This document shows positions 32,931 through 42,629 of a stretch of DNA of 64,000 bases, piece by piece. Origin of the DNA: Rana temporaria. Taxonomy: Eukaryota > Chordata > Amphibia > Anura > Ranidae. Position numbers and translations under genes: made by a program. Below the pieces are notes generated by a model. It searched no databases, was not told the origin of the DNA, and saw nothing but the letters and a program-made list of their open reading frames with translations. How positions within the stretch are numbered: the first letter of the stretch is position 1; every line of letters starts with the position of its first letter. Location of the stretch: the NCBI RefSeq assembly GCF_905171775.1, contig NC_053494.1, forward strand, positions 51,122,511 to 51,186,510, read 5' to 3'.

Positions 32931-34920
32931 GCCGTAAGGCAGGGTGGAGGATCGGACCTTGCGATAGCAGGTCTGGCCGTAGAGGAAGAGTCCAAGGGTC
33001 TCCCACTACCATCCTTAAGATTAGTGAGTACCATGCCCTTCTGGGCCATGCTGGAGCTACCAGGATAACTGGTATGTGCTGCACCCTGATCCTGCGCAGC
33101 AGGCGGGGTAGTAACTGGAGCGGGGGAAACGCATAAAGAAGTTTGAACTGATGCCAAGGGCAAACCAGCGCATCGGTTCCGCAGGCCATCGGATCCCTTG
33201 AGCGGGATATGAACCTGTCTACCTTCTTGTTGAGTCTCGATGCCATGATATCCACGTCCGGCACTCCCCATCTTTGGCAGAGTGCTTGAAAGATTTGTGG
33301 ATGCAGAGACCATTCCCCCGGCCATAGAGTCTGGCGGCTTAAGAAGTCCGCCTGAAAGTTGTCCACTCCTGGAATGAATATTGCCGATATGCAGGGCACA
33401 TGAGCCTCTGCCCATAGGAGAATCAAGCTCACCTCTCTCTGAGCGGCTTGACTCCTGGTTCCCCCTTGGTGATTTGTGTATGCCACGGCCGTGGCATTGT
33501 CTGATTGAATTCTCACCGGGAACCCCTGCAATTTTGACGTCCAAGCCCTGAGGGCTAGTCGAGCAGCTCTGAGCTCCAAGATGTTGATGGGCAACTGCTT
33601 CTCTGGCTTTGCCCAAGTACCTTGGCGAGTGCAACCATCCAAAATTGCTCCCCAGCCCGTCAGGCTGGCGTCTGTGGTCACTATCTTCCAAGCCACTGGG
33701 CTGAAAGACTTCCCCTTCAGTAGATTCTGAGGGTCTAACCACCAACACAGACTTTGTCGGACTCTTGATGAGAGCGGCAACGGGATATCCAAGGCCTGTG
33801 GCCTTCTGCTCCATGCTGACAGGATGGCTGCCTGCAGGATGCGAGTGTGGCTGTGGGCGTATGGTACCGCCTCGAATGTGGCCACCATCTTGCCTAGTAA
33901 CCTCATACATAGGCGAATAGTCGGTTCCTTCTTGTTTAGAACCAGTAGGATTAATTCCTTGATGGCTTTGACCTTCCTCAGAGGTAGAAACACTCTTTGT
34001 TGTTCTGTGTCTAATCTCATGCCGAGATATTCCAACTGCCTTGTGGGCAGGAAAGCTGACTTTTCTCGATTTAGGACCCAGCCGAACTTCTCGAGGTATT
34101 GGACCGTGAGGGCCACTGCTCGCTCGAAGCCGGGAGACGAGTGATCTATGACTAGGAGGTCGTCCAGGTATGCTAGGATCGTGACCCCTTGGATCCTTAG
34201 CTTGGCTAGGATTGGAGCTAGGACCTTCGTGAACACCCGGGGGGCCGTAGCCAACCCGAAGGGAAGCGCCACAAATTGGAAATGACGCAAAGCCACCATG
34301 AAGCGTAGATATCTTTGATGTGGCTGATAAATTGGAACATGAAGGTAGGCATCCTTTATGTCTATGGACGCCATGAAGTCGTCCTTTTGGAGTGTGGCAG
34401 CTGCTGACCGCACGGATTCCATCCGAAATGAGCGGACTTTTAGGTATGCATTTACCATCTTTAGGTCCAAAATTGGCCTGACATCTCCATTGGACTTTGG
34501 GATGATGAATAGGTTGGAGTAGAAACCCAGCCCCTGTTCCAGGACTGGTACCTCTACTATTACTTCCTGGGAAAGTAGATGATTTAATGCCGACATTAAT
34601 GCGGCTCCCTTCTCCGGATCGTTTGGAATCCTCGACTCCTGGAAATGAGGAGGAGGAAACTTTAGGAAATCTAATTTGTAGCCCGTGGCCACGGAAGACC
34701 GTACCCACTCGTCGGGAATGCTGGCTTCCCAAACCTCTGAAAAGAGTCGCAGCCTTCCCCCCACCTTCGTGGGTGGGGGCGCCCCTTCATAAGGTCGGCT
34801 TGGGGGCTGGTTTTGCTGGTTTGCGAAACCACTGCTTTCTGCCTCTAGCAGCCTGTCCTTGCGACTTGCTGTTGAAGCCGAAGTTTGCTTTCGCAGGAGG
34901 CCGTCGATACTGTTTGGCAT
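32896..34920 (-). CDS. DIRS reverse transcriptase / RNase H ORF
   Basis: An intact 674-residue frame. The reverse transcriptase shows GFYSNLFIIPKSNGDVRPIL (131-150), MASIDIKDAYLHVPI (motif A, 183-197), VALPFGLATAPRVF (motif B, 217-230) and the catalytic AYLDDLLV (250-257). RNase H follows with VTTDASLTGWGAI (Asp417), NILELRAARL (Glu449), IQSDNATAVAY (Asp474) and FQADFLSR (Asp525), so all four acidic residues are present. The last ~140 residues (PDVDIMASRLNKKVDRF and on) match the extra domain that DIRS proteins carry after RNase H. The enzyme copies element RNA into DNA. The first ATG is at 34920, but the true start may be upstream if the frame is reached by fusion with gag. Confidence 0.92.
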   Translation of the reverse strand: MPNSIDGLLRKQTSASTASRKDRLLEAESSGFANQQNQPPSRPYEGAPPPTKVGGRLRLFSEVWEASIPDEWVRSSVATGYKLDFLKFPPPHFQESRIPNDPEKGAALMSALNHLLSQEVIVEVPVLEQGLGFYSNLFIIPKSNGDVRPILDLKMVNAYLKVRSFRMESVRSAAATLQKDDFMASIDIKDAYLHVPIYQPHQRYLRFMVALRHFQFVALPFGLATAPRVFTKVLAPILAKLRIQGVTILAYLDDLLVIDHSSPGFERAVALTVQYLEKFGWVLNREKSAFLPTRQLEYLGMRLDTEQQRVFLPLRKVKAIKELILLVLNKKEPTIRLCMRLLGKMVATFEAVPYAHSHTRILQAAILSAWSRRPQALDIPLPLSSRVRQSLCWWLDPQNLLKGKSFSPVAWKIVTTDASLTGWGAILDGCTRQGTWAKPEKQLPINILELRAARLALRAWTSKLQGFPVRIQSDNATAVAYTNHQGGTRSQAAQREVSLILLWAEAHVPCISAIFIPGVDNFQADFLSRQTLWPGEWSLHPQIFQALCQRWGVPDVDIMASRLNKKVDRFISRSRDPMACGTDALVCPWHQFKLLYAFPPLQLLPRLLRRIRVQHIPVILVAPAWPRRAWYSLILRMVVGDPWTLPLRPDLLSQGPILHPALRHLNLTAWKLNP

Positions 34921-34952
34921 TAGAGGGCCCCTGCCCAGGGGAGTACTGTCGT

Positions 34953-36108
34953 TTAAATGCAGGCCCCTGAAACTTCTTTAGTTGGCAAGAGAGTACTTTT
35001 GCCGTTTGAAATGGTCTGAATGTATTTATCTAGGTCTTCTCCGAAGAGTCGACCTCCATGGAAGGGGAACCCTACCAGGAGCTTCTTGCATGGGGGCTCG
35101 GCCTCCCAGCTCTTTAACCATAAGAGTCTTCTCATATGGATAAGGGATAACGATAAACGTGACGCTTGCTGGATAGAATCCCTAATTGCGTCTACCGTAA
35201 AACATATGGCCCTAGGGACATCCGAAAATTCTTCTGCCTGCTGGGCAGGAATAAGTTTTAGCATCTGCTTAATTTGATCCGATAATGCTTGAGCAACCCC
35301 AATCGCAGCCACAGCTGGCTGTACTACTGCCCCTGCAGTAGTGAAGGAGTTCTTAAGTAGTGCTTCCAAGCGTTTATCAACTGGATCCTTGAACACCTGT
35401 ATGTTTTCTACAGGGCATGTTAACGATTTGTTAACACATGAGATGGCTGCGTCCACTGCAGGAGTAGCCCATTTCTTGGAAAATTTATCCTCCATAGGAT
35501 ATAGGGCAGAGAATCTTTTAGGTGGTAAGAAGATCTTATCTGGCTTGTTCCAATCTTGGAACAAAACTCCCTCTAGTAGAGGATGGATCGGAAACACTGC
35601 ATTGCTTTGAGGCGCCCTCAGTGAGCCCAAAGCTGAAACCGTCGATACCTGGAGATCTGGTACTGGCAAGTTGAATGCACTATGGACCAAGTCCGTTAAG
35701 GCTTGAATCCACCAGCTCTCCCCTTGGGAGACTGCTCCAGATTCCTCTGTATCCCGGATCTTCGATCCCTGAACCCACTTGGTCCTTGTCCAAGAGGTCG
35801 TCCAATTCCCCTGAGGAAAGGACCTCCTCTTCTGAGGGTCCGCGCTCGGGCGACGGAGATCTAATCCGTTTACTGCCCCGCATAGCTGTGGCTATCATTT
35901 TTCACATTCTTTTCTCCATCTCTTTTAAAGAGGTGAGTAATACCTCATCCGTGACTATCTTAGGGTTGGACTGACCCGCGCCAGCTCCAGCCCCAGATCC
36001 CGATGGCCCTAAGGCTCCTTCTGGGGAAAGCAGCGGCATAACTTTGTCCGAGACCTCAGACTCTCTGGGGGAATCCCCACCTCTTGTACCCTCTGACCCG
36101 GATGCCAT
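34953..36108 (-). pseudogene. DIRS gag-like region, interrupted
   Basis: Three readable pieces occur in order. 36108-35902 starts MASGSEGTRGGDSPRESEVS and ends at a stop. 35898-35680 continues in the same frame past the stop (KRIRSPSPERGPSEEEVLSS). 35690-34953 is in a shifted frame with VFQDWNKPDKIFLPPKRF-like sequence (LFQDWNKPDKIF), PVENIQVFKDPVDKRLEALL and the aromatic-rich end. This is the composition and position of the DIRS gag-like protein that packages element RNA. The in-frame stop near 35902 and the frame change near 35690 make it a pseudogene in this copy. The ATG at 36108 is the best start. Confidence 0.7.
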
Positions 36109-37283
36109 GGTACAATACCGAGGTACACCTGCTAGCTTATTGGTACTTGGAACTATAAATAGTTAATTGCCCAAACACCTGTTTGGGGGATAAAAAATGC
36201 TTCCTCTCCCCTAGATGACTTTTTTTTTTTTTTTCAATCTTTTTTTTTTTTTTTCGTTTTTTGTTTCAAATCCAGGAAAGAAAAAGCATTCTGTCCCCCT
36301 GAGTAGTATTGCAAAGAAAAACTATGAGATGGAAAAGAAACAGCCTATTTCTAGGCTTGAAAACAGTCTTCTGAAGACTGCAATATCCTTTCTGGCCACT
36401 GTGTGTCCTCGGCGCCCCGTGCTGCCGCTCTGGTCTTTTCCTCCTCAGTTCCAATGTTAGAATGAGCTGTTGGAACGAAAAAGGAAGGGCCGCCCCTTCC
36501 TTAAGCCACTGACCCGCCCTTCCCCCCTCAGCTAAACGTCGCGAATTGCGCCTATAACACGGGGGCGCCCGCCGACAGGGGGGGGGGGTTGGGGGGAAGG
36601 GAGCCTCTCTGCTCCATCCTGGAACCACGAGGAGGTCAGCGTTTTGCCTGCTTTGCAGGCTCTGAGGAGGAAGACTGATGGAGCATCGCCTGGAGGCTTG
36701 CAGGTAAGCACAGCTCTCTGACACACACATACACATTATATCACACAGGCCCCACTCAATGCTTTTCCAACACTACAAGGGAGGTCACTTCTTATGGGGA
36801 ATAATACACATAGAGCCATCCTATCATTAAGATATGTGACTAGTTTGCCAGATGCAGCGCATAACTTTAGGCATGTCCCCTGTGACCCCCCAGAAAAAAC
36901 CTGCTAAGAACCAAGTTCCGCAAGTTTTCCCCTCACTTACCTGCTCCATGCCGCAGGACTTTGCCAAGCAAGAGGCCCAATCTTCCCCCATCTCCGTGGG
37001 GATGTCTAGACCTTCAGGCCCTGGGTTCCTATGAAGGATCCACTGTCCTGGGCCCATATAGCACCCTGGCAACAGAAACATTAGGCCCCCAAAGGTTTCT
37101 AAGTTCTGGGCCCAGGGTCCAGCTCTCTAAAAAGAAAAGCATTATGGGCTATACCCCAAGGGTTTGGGGCCCGGTTACTGACCACTTTAGCGCTGAGGCC
37201 TTTGGACAGAACCGGTTAGCTCACCTAATCCCAAGGATGCGGAGGCAAGCTAAACCATGACCAACACCTAAGACACTGGCGTA
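36109..37283 (-). other. DIRS 5' leader
   Basis: About 1.2 kb between the terminal repeat and gag. Contains T-tracts (36219-36259) and a G-tract near 36578. No ORF is supported. Confidence 0.5.
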
Positions 37284-37433
37284 AAAACTGAGGTACTCCT
37301 CCTATGGGAGGGGGTTATATAGGGAGGGGCATTTCCTGTTTGAGATTGCCAGTGTCCATCACCTGAAGGTACTCCATATAACCCATATAGTAATGAATGC
37401 CGCTCTGTGTCCCGTGATGTAACGATAAAGAAA
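37284..37433. repeat. DIRS terminal inverted repeat, 5' side (minus-strand reading)
   Basis: Pairs with 31418-31555. The outer tip AACGATAAAGAAA is unique to this end and to the internal complementary region. Confidence 0.85.
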
Positions 37434-37786
37434 GTGCACAATTCACATCCCCTCCCCTGTGTTTTGATTAAATGTTTTCAAAATATGGGGTGAGTCACAG
37501 TTCAGTGCCATGAGAAAATGCAACAGCCATCAGAATATACATAGAGCTGGAGGGAAGAGGGGAGGGGGATGTGAATTGAGCACTTTTTACAGAAGCTGCG
37601 TATGTCTGCAAGCAGTGCACGTGATATGTAAATAACCTGTCACTCAAGCAAGGACTTAGGTTTTTATCTGGAAGTCTGTTTTATTTCCCTGAACAATAAA
37701 GAGGATTGCTCAGAGCTGGATTAACTCTGTGTGGCAAGACTAGGCACAGATGATAGGAAATCTTATTCTCTACATTGTGACATAAA
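37434..37786. mobile_element. Right part of the palindromic element split by DIRS
   Basis: AGTGCACAATTCACATCCCC pairs with GGGGGATGTGAATTGAGCAC about 120 bp on, forming an inner hairpin. 37636-37786 pairs with 31368-31215. Confidence 0.75.
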
Positions 37787-37796
37787 AAAAAAAACC

Positions 37797-38152
37797 TCAT
37801 CCTTCGATTTTGCTTTTAAATGTCCTTATTTCTTCTGAGAAATCCTCACTTCATGTTCTTCTGTCTGTAACTCGACACAGTAATGCGAGGCTTTCTCCCT
37901 GGTGTGGAGTGTTGTGCTCACCCCCTCCCTTGGACTACAGGAGAGTCAGGATGCTCTACATTGCAGATAGAGAAAGGAGCTGTGTGTTAGTGGGCGTCCT
38001 GACACTCCTGCTCGCCCCCTCCCCCCTCAAGAGGCTTTCTCAACACCAGGGAGAAAGCCTCACATTACTGTGTGTAGTTACAGACAGAAGAACAGGAAAT
38101 TAGGATTTCTCAGAAGAAATAAGGACATTTAAAAGCAAAATGGAAGGATGAG
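37797..38152. repeat. Palindromic element, CCTCATCCTTC.. GAAGGATGAGG ends
   Basis: CCTCATCCTTCGATTTTGCT, TTTAAATGTCCTTATTTCTT and AGGCTTTCTCCCTGGTG pair with the mirrored right arm. GAGTGTTGTGCTCACCCCCT at about 37907 recurs as GAGTGTCGTGCTCGCCCCCT at the very end of the window. Confidence 0.7.
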
Positions 38153-38279
38153 GTAAGTGAAGGAGGACTGCACTAAGGTAAAGGAAGCTATTTAGGGAAA
38201 AGAAAATTGTACCTTTACAACCCCTTTAATTATTGAAATTCAATAATCAAAATTGACAAGAAAAATAAATAAATACAAA

Positions 38280-39141
38280 GGCCCGGATTCAAAGACAGCG
38301 GCGTATTTTTGTGCGGGCGTAGCGCATCTCATATGCGCTACGCCAACGTAACTGAGAGGCAAGAGCAGTATACACAAAGCACTTGCTCCCTAAGTTACGT
38401 CGGCGTAGAGTAAATGGGCCAGCGTAAGCCCGCCTAATTCAAATTAGGAAGGTAGTGGGCATGTTGTATTAAAATTAGCCGTGACCCCATGTAAATAAAT
38501 TCCCGAACGAACGGCGAATGCGCACGCATGCTCAGAATCACGTCGCATATACTCCCTAAGATACGTCGGCTCAATGCTTTCGACGTGAACGTAACCTACG
38601 GCAAGCCCCATTCACGTACGACTTACGCAAACGACGTAAAATCCGACGTTCATACCCTAACATGACTTACCCCTGCGTTATGAGGGATAACTATACGCCG
38701 GACGTAAACGCCTTACGTACACGGTGTAGCTTACTGCGACAGGCGCAAGTACGTTCGTGAATTGGCGTTTCTCCTTTGCAGCAGTCTGTGATTGCCTGTG
38801 TCCCAAGGGTTGCAGGTTCGATCCCGGTGGGGTCCACTCAGCCTTTCATCCTTCCGAGGTCGGTAAAATGAGAACCATTGAGTTGGGTAATGTAATTGGC
38901 GCTATATAAGTGTAAACATTATTATTATTTACATATTCGACACGTAAATAAATGGAAGCGCCCCTAGCGGCCAGCGTAAATATGCACCCAAGATACGACG
39001 GCGTAGGAGACTTACGTCGGTCGGATGGAGCCAGAATTCAGGCGTATCTGGTTTCAAGAATACCGGGCATAGATACGACGGCGTATCCTAGAACTTACGC
39101 CGCGTATCAACAGATACGTCGGTGTAAGTTCTCTCTGGCCC
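38280..39141. mobile_element. Palindromic MITE, GGCCCGGATTCA family (copy 4), AAA target duplication
   Basis: The ends are GGCCCGGATTCAAAGACAGC and TCTCTCTGGCCC, flanked by AAA (38277-38279, 39142-39144). A tRNA-derived SINE interrupts it at about 38773-38930. Compare the uninterrupted stretch at 59478-59512. Confidence 0.75.
38773..38930 (+). mobile_element. tRNA-derived SINE nested in the palindromic element
   Basis: A B-box GGTTCGATCCC lies at 38815-38825. It is followed by CAGCCTTTCATCCTTCCGAG and GTCGGTAAAATGAG, a body known from tRNA-related tetrapod SINEs, then GGCGCTATATAAGTGTAAAC and an (ATT)n tail. The A-box end looks degenerate or truncated. Confidence 0.75.
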
Positions 39142-39246
39142 AAAGTGTAAATGAAATATATATCATTTAAAATTTTGACCATGAACTGTGCCAAGGTTGT
39201 GCTCATACAGTATGTACTAGATCAGAAATAATAATGCCTTATAGAT

Positions 39247-41463
39247 AATGACCAAGCAGGGTTTGTACCCGGGAGAGAAACGAGAGAAAACATTTTAAGA
39301 GTTATATTTTTGTTACAGAAAGCCAAAAAGAACAAAGAACCAGTAGTATTCCTGTCATTAGATGCCGAAAAGGCGTTTGACAGGTTAGAATGGGAATTTA
39401 TGTTAGCAAACCTATCCCATATAGGATTTGGTTCAAGTATGCTCAGGTGGATAGGGGCTCTTTATTCGGAACCTTCTGCTCAGGTGAGGGTGAATGGCAC
39501 CCTATCGGATAGCTTTTCACTGGGTAATGGGACCCGGCAGGGGTGTCCGCTTTCGCCTCTCCTATTCGTCCTTTCATTGGAGCCTCTATTGGAAACAATC
39601 CGGATGAATCAGGATATAGAAGGGATAAAACTAGAGAGAAGGGAGCATAAGATATCCGCATTTGCGGATGACATGATGCTATTCGTATCGAACCCCAGGG
39701 AGACACTGCCTAAAATAATGATGGAATATGAACTGTATGGGGAGATCTCTAATCTTAAAATTAATAAAGATAAAACGGAGATATTAAGTATATCATTAAG
39801 CCCACAGGATCGTAGGGAACTTGAGGGGCTATACCCATTTAAATGGAAGCAAAGGAGGATGTAATATTTAGGTGTATACTTGTCCAGCATGGAAAGATAT
39901 TTCTATGAGGACAATTATATACTATTATTGAATAAAGTAAGATCAGATTTAAAAGGATATAGTATAGACAGAGTATCATGGTGGGGAAGGGTGAGTACTA
40001 TAAAAATGATGATTTTGCCGAAAGTTCTTTATATCTTTCAAACACTCCCGATAAAAATCCCAGAAACATATTTTAAAATCTTGGAAAAGATAATAGGAGG
40101 TTTCATATGGAGGGGAAAAAAGCCGCGTATAGCAGTGGAGACTCTGATTAGACCCAAAGAGGAAGGAGGAATACAGATGCCGGATTTCAGAAGGTACTAT
40201 GAGGCAGCGGTAATGAGGAGGATTACAGACTGGGTGCAGGGTGAGGGTGGAAGTAAAAAAAAATGGGTAGAAGTTGAAGAAAGTCTAAGTAAAAAAGAGC
40301 TAGGGAATATAATATGGGTACCGAGGCAATATAGGGGATTACCCCTGGATACGCCTGTAATAACAAAAGAAACTTTTAGAATATGGGATAAGGTCTGTAA
40401 GAAAAATAAATTGCCCTATAATAGCCCGCTGCTGCCATTGACAGGTACGGACTACTTCCCACCGGGTAAGGAGGGGGGATGGTACCGGAGGTGGTCAACC
40501 TCAGATACCGTCAGATTGAGGGATTTATTAAAAGGAAATGAAGTCTGTTCGGTGGGAGAACTCCAAGAGAAATATGGACAGTACCCAGGGGACAGGTGGA
40601 GACACAGACAAGTCCAACATTTTGTTAGCACTCTGTCGAAGCCCTTGCGAGCTATGAATGAACTAAATCAATGGGAAAAACTTATGACCCAAGGAGAATC
40701 TGGGAAAGGGGGAATATCAAGTATCTACAAGATGTTGACAACCAAGATAGATTTAGGGAAATTGAAAATAATAGAAAGCTGGGAAAAAGAACTTAATCTA
40801 ACCATATCCAATAAGAAGAAGAGACAGGTATTAGAATATGTCCAGGCTACTACGATGGATGCAAAAGTAAAAGAAACTAATTATAAGTTACTTACTAAAT
40901 GGTACTATGTACCGATTAAATTGCATAGAATGAATAGTGAGGCCTCCCCCTTATGCTGGAGAGAGTGTGGGATGGAGGGAACACATGCCCACATATGGTG
41001 GCAATGCCCCCTCATACAGGTATATTGGCGGGAGATATTAGAACTGATAAAAAAAATCAGCGGATATGCGATAAGATATGACCCATGGGAATGTTTGTTT
41101 CACACTACAAGTATGTCCAGGAAAAAGTATAGAGGTTCCTTGGTCCCGTTTCTTTTGAACGGAGCCAAGGCACGAATACCTAGGAACTGGAGGGAAAAAA
41201 AAGCACCCACGATAGGGGAATGGTTCCAAGAAATTGATAAAATGAAAGTGATGGAGGAGCTGTGGTCCTTTAAGGTAGAGTCTGGGCTAAGACATGAAAT
41301 GATTTGGAGGAGATGGAGGGATTTCAGGGTTGCGGGGAGGGGGGGGAAGGGGGGGAGGAGAGTCTGCAGGGGAATAGGGGAGACTGTTGGTGGGAAACCT
41401 CCTGTCCCCCCCCCTCTTATTTGTTTTCCCTTTTTTTTTTTTTTTTTTCTTCCTTCACAATAA
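39247..41463 (+). pseudogene. L1-type ORF2, C-terminal two thirds of reverse transcriptase onward, one nonsense codon
   Basis: One frame runs from about 39247 to 41463 apart from a single TAA at 39862. It shows FLSLDAEKAFDRLEWEF (motif A), GTRQGCPLSPLLF (motif B) and SAFADDMMLFV (catalytic FADD at about 39659). Past the stop come YLGVYLSSME, SWWGRVSTIKMMILPKVLYI and a Cys/His cluster (LCWRECGMEGTHAHIWWQC) near 40955. The last ~45 codons run into a G-rich then T-rich stretch. The N-terminal endonuclease is absent because of 5' truncation. A lone stop in an otherwise open frame suggests a fairly young dead copy. Confidence 0.88.
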
Positions 41464-42075
41464 GGGGAATTAACCCCTTTACTCTTCACTAGTATTCTAG
41501 ATGAACTCCCTTTTCTTCACAATCTCATCGTGTTTTTGCGCACTTAAGTAAATACACAGTAAGGGGAATTAACCCCTACTCCTCACTATATCTCAGTAAG
41601 ATTTGTGTTTTTTATTTTTTAGAAGAAACTGCTTTTAGTTTATTTTCTTTCTCATGGGGTAGTATATTTTTTTTTTTTTTTTTTTTTAGTGCACTTAAGT
41701 AATTACACAATAACGGGAATTAACCCCTACAAATTTCACTATATCTTAGATGGACTTAGTCTTTTTTTTTTTTTTTTTTTTGTTTATGTACACCTAAGTA
41801 AATACACAATAAGGGGAATTAACCCCTATAGTTTAACTATTTTTCCTTTTTCTTCTCTTTTTGTTCTTCATAATTCACTCTTGTTATTATATATTTAAGT
41901 AAATACACAATTAGGGGAATTAACCCCTATATATCTCACTATATTTTAGTAGGACTTAATGTCTCTCATTGGGTCCTCACAGGGGAAAGTGTCCCCCCTT
42001 TTCTTTTTTTTTTTTTTTTCTCTCTCTTGATTGTTGTGCACTTAAGTAAATACACAATAAGGGGAATTAACCCCC
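41455..42075 (+). repeat. Tandem array in the LINE 3' UTR, six units with GGGGAATTAACCCC
   Basis: Units start near 41455, 41548, 41693, 41792, 41893 and 42042. Each reads (C)TTAAGTAAATACACAATAAG followed by GGGAATTAACCCC, a GGGG/CCCC stem with AATTAA between. The spacers are 80-130 bp and T-rich. Confidence 0.85.
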
Positions 42076-42422
42076 ACTTTTTTTTTTTCCTCTCCTCCCT
42101 CTTCCTCTCGTTCTGTCTCTCCCCTCTCCCGCTGTCTCCTCTTTCTCTCTCTCTTTCCCTATGTTCCCCCCCCCTCCACTCACCGTGGGTATAGGCATTT
42201 TCCATGGAGATGGAAAGGGAAGGATCGGCCCTGGGGCAGAATGTGATGGAGAAATCCAGTAGTAGAATGTAGTAGTGGTAGAAGAAGACACAGTGTTTAT
42301 ATTTGTCTTTTCCTCTTTCAATTGAAGGGGTACATACCGAGACCTTATATGTTAGTCTGTATATTGATTTTATGTTGTATTAATTGTGTTGTTTTGTGAA
42401 AAAAAATGAATAAAAGTATTTG

Positions 42423-42629
42423 AATGCAATGTGACTTTGAGCCATACTATCAGTATGGCTGAAATCGCATCGCACAGACATCACATTTAAAAAAAAAAGA
42501 AATAATAATGAGGTATTTGCTATTGCTCTAGCTTTTACACAAGTTCTAAATGTCTTACCATTTTACCCCAAAAAAAGGTGCAAAAATTATTCCACACAAT
42601 GAAAAAATAACTGAACAATAAGGGTGACA
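42423..42629. other. Spacer between the LINE 3' end and the trrap 3' end
   Basis: About 210 bp, nothing recognised. The LINE and trrap are tail to tail. Confidence 0.6.

Larger units (their letters stand above)
31369..37433 (-). mobile_element. DIRS-type tyrosine-recombinase retrotransposon, ~6.06 kb, structurally complete
   Basis: The element reads on the minus strand: long inverted terminal repeat (37433-37284), leader, gag-like region (36108-34953), reverse transcriptase/RNase H ORF (34920-32896), recombinase region (~32930-31888), internal complementary region (31720-31605) and the other terminal repeat (31555-31369). The inverted terminal repeats share about 138 bp (TCCTCCTATGGGAGGGGGTT, TTTGAGATTGCCAGTGTCCA) but have different outer tips. 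There is no target-site duplication, as expected for recombinase-mediated insertion. The gag and recombinase regions carry frameshifts, so this copy is probably not autonomous. Confidence 0.9.
39240..42422 (+). mobile_element. 5'-truncated L1/Tx1-clade LINE with 3' UTR tandem array
   Basis: It starts inside the reverse transcriptase (DQAGFVPGR at about 39247), so the endonuclease and ORF1 are missing. The coding part ends at 41463. The 3' UTR of about 950 bp holds a tandem array and ends GTTTTGTGAAAAAAAATGAA TAAAAG with AATAAA at about 42409. Codon choice is A-rich, unlike the L1 at 12461, so it is a different lineage. I found no clear target duplication. Confidence 0.85.

Noticed and set aside
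32738..34732. A 664-codon minus-strand open frame overlapping the DIRS reverse transcriptase.
   Set aside because: Only its last ~63 codons (recombinase start) resemble a protein. The rest is the shifted frame of the reverse transcriptase ORF, rich in Ser, Arg and Gly.
38800..38840. A tRNA gene (GGTTCGATCCC).
   Set aside because: Only the B-box half is present and SINE body sequence follows.
41455..42075. CRISPR-like spacing of a palindromic repeat.
   Set aside because: Spacers are long, T-rich and uneven; the array is in a eukaryotic LINE 3' UTR.
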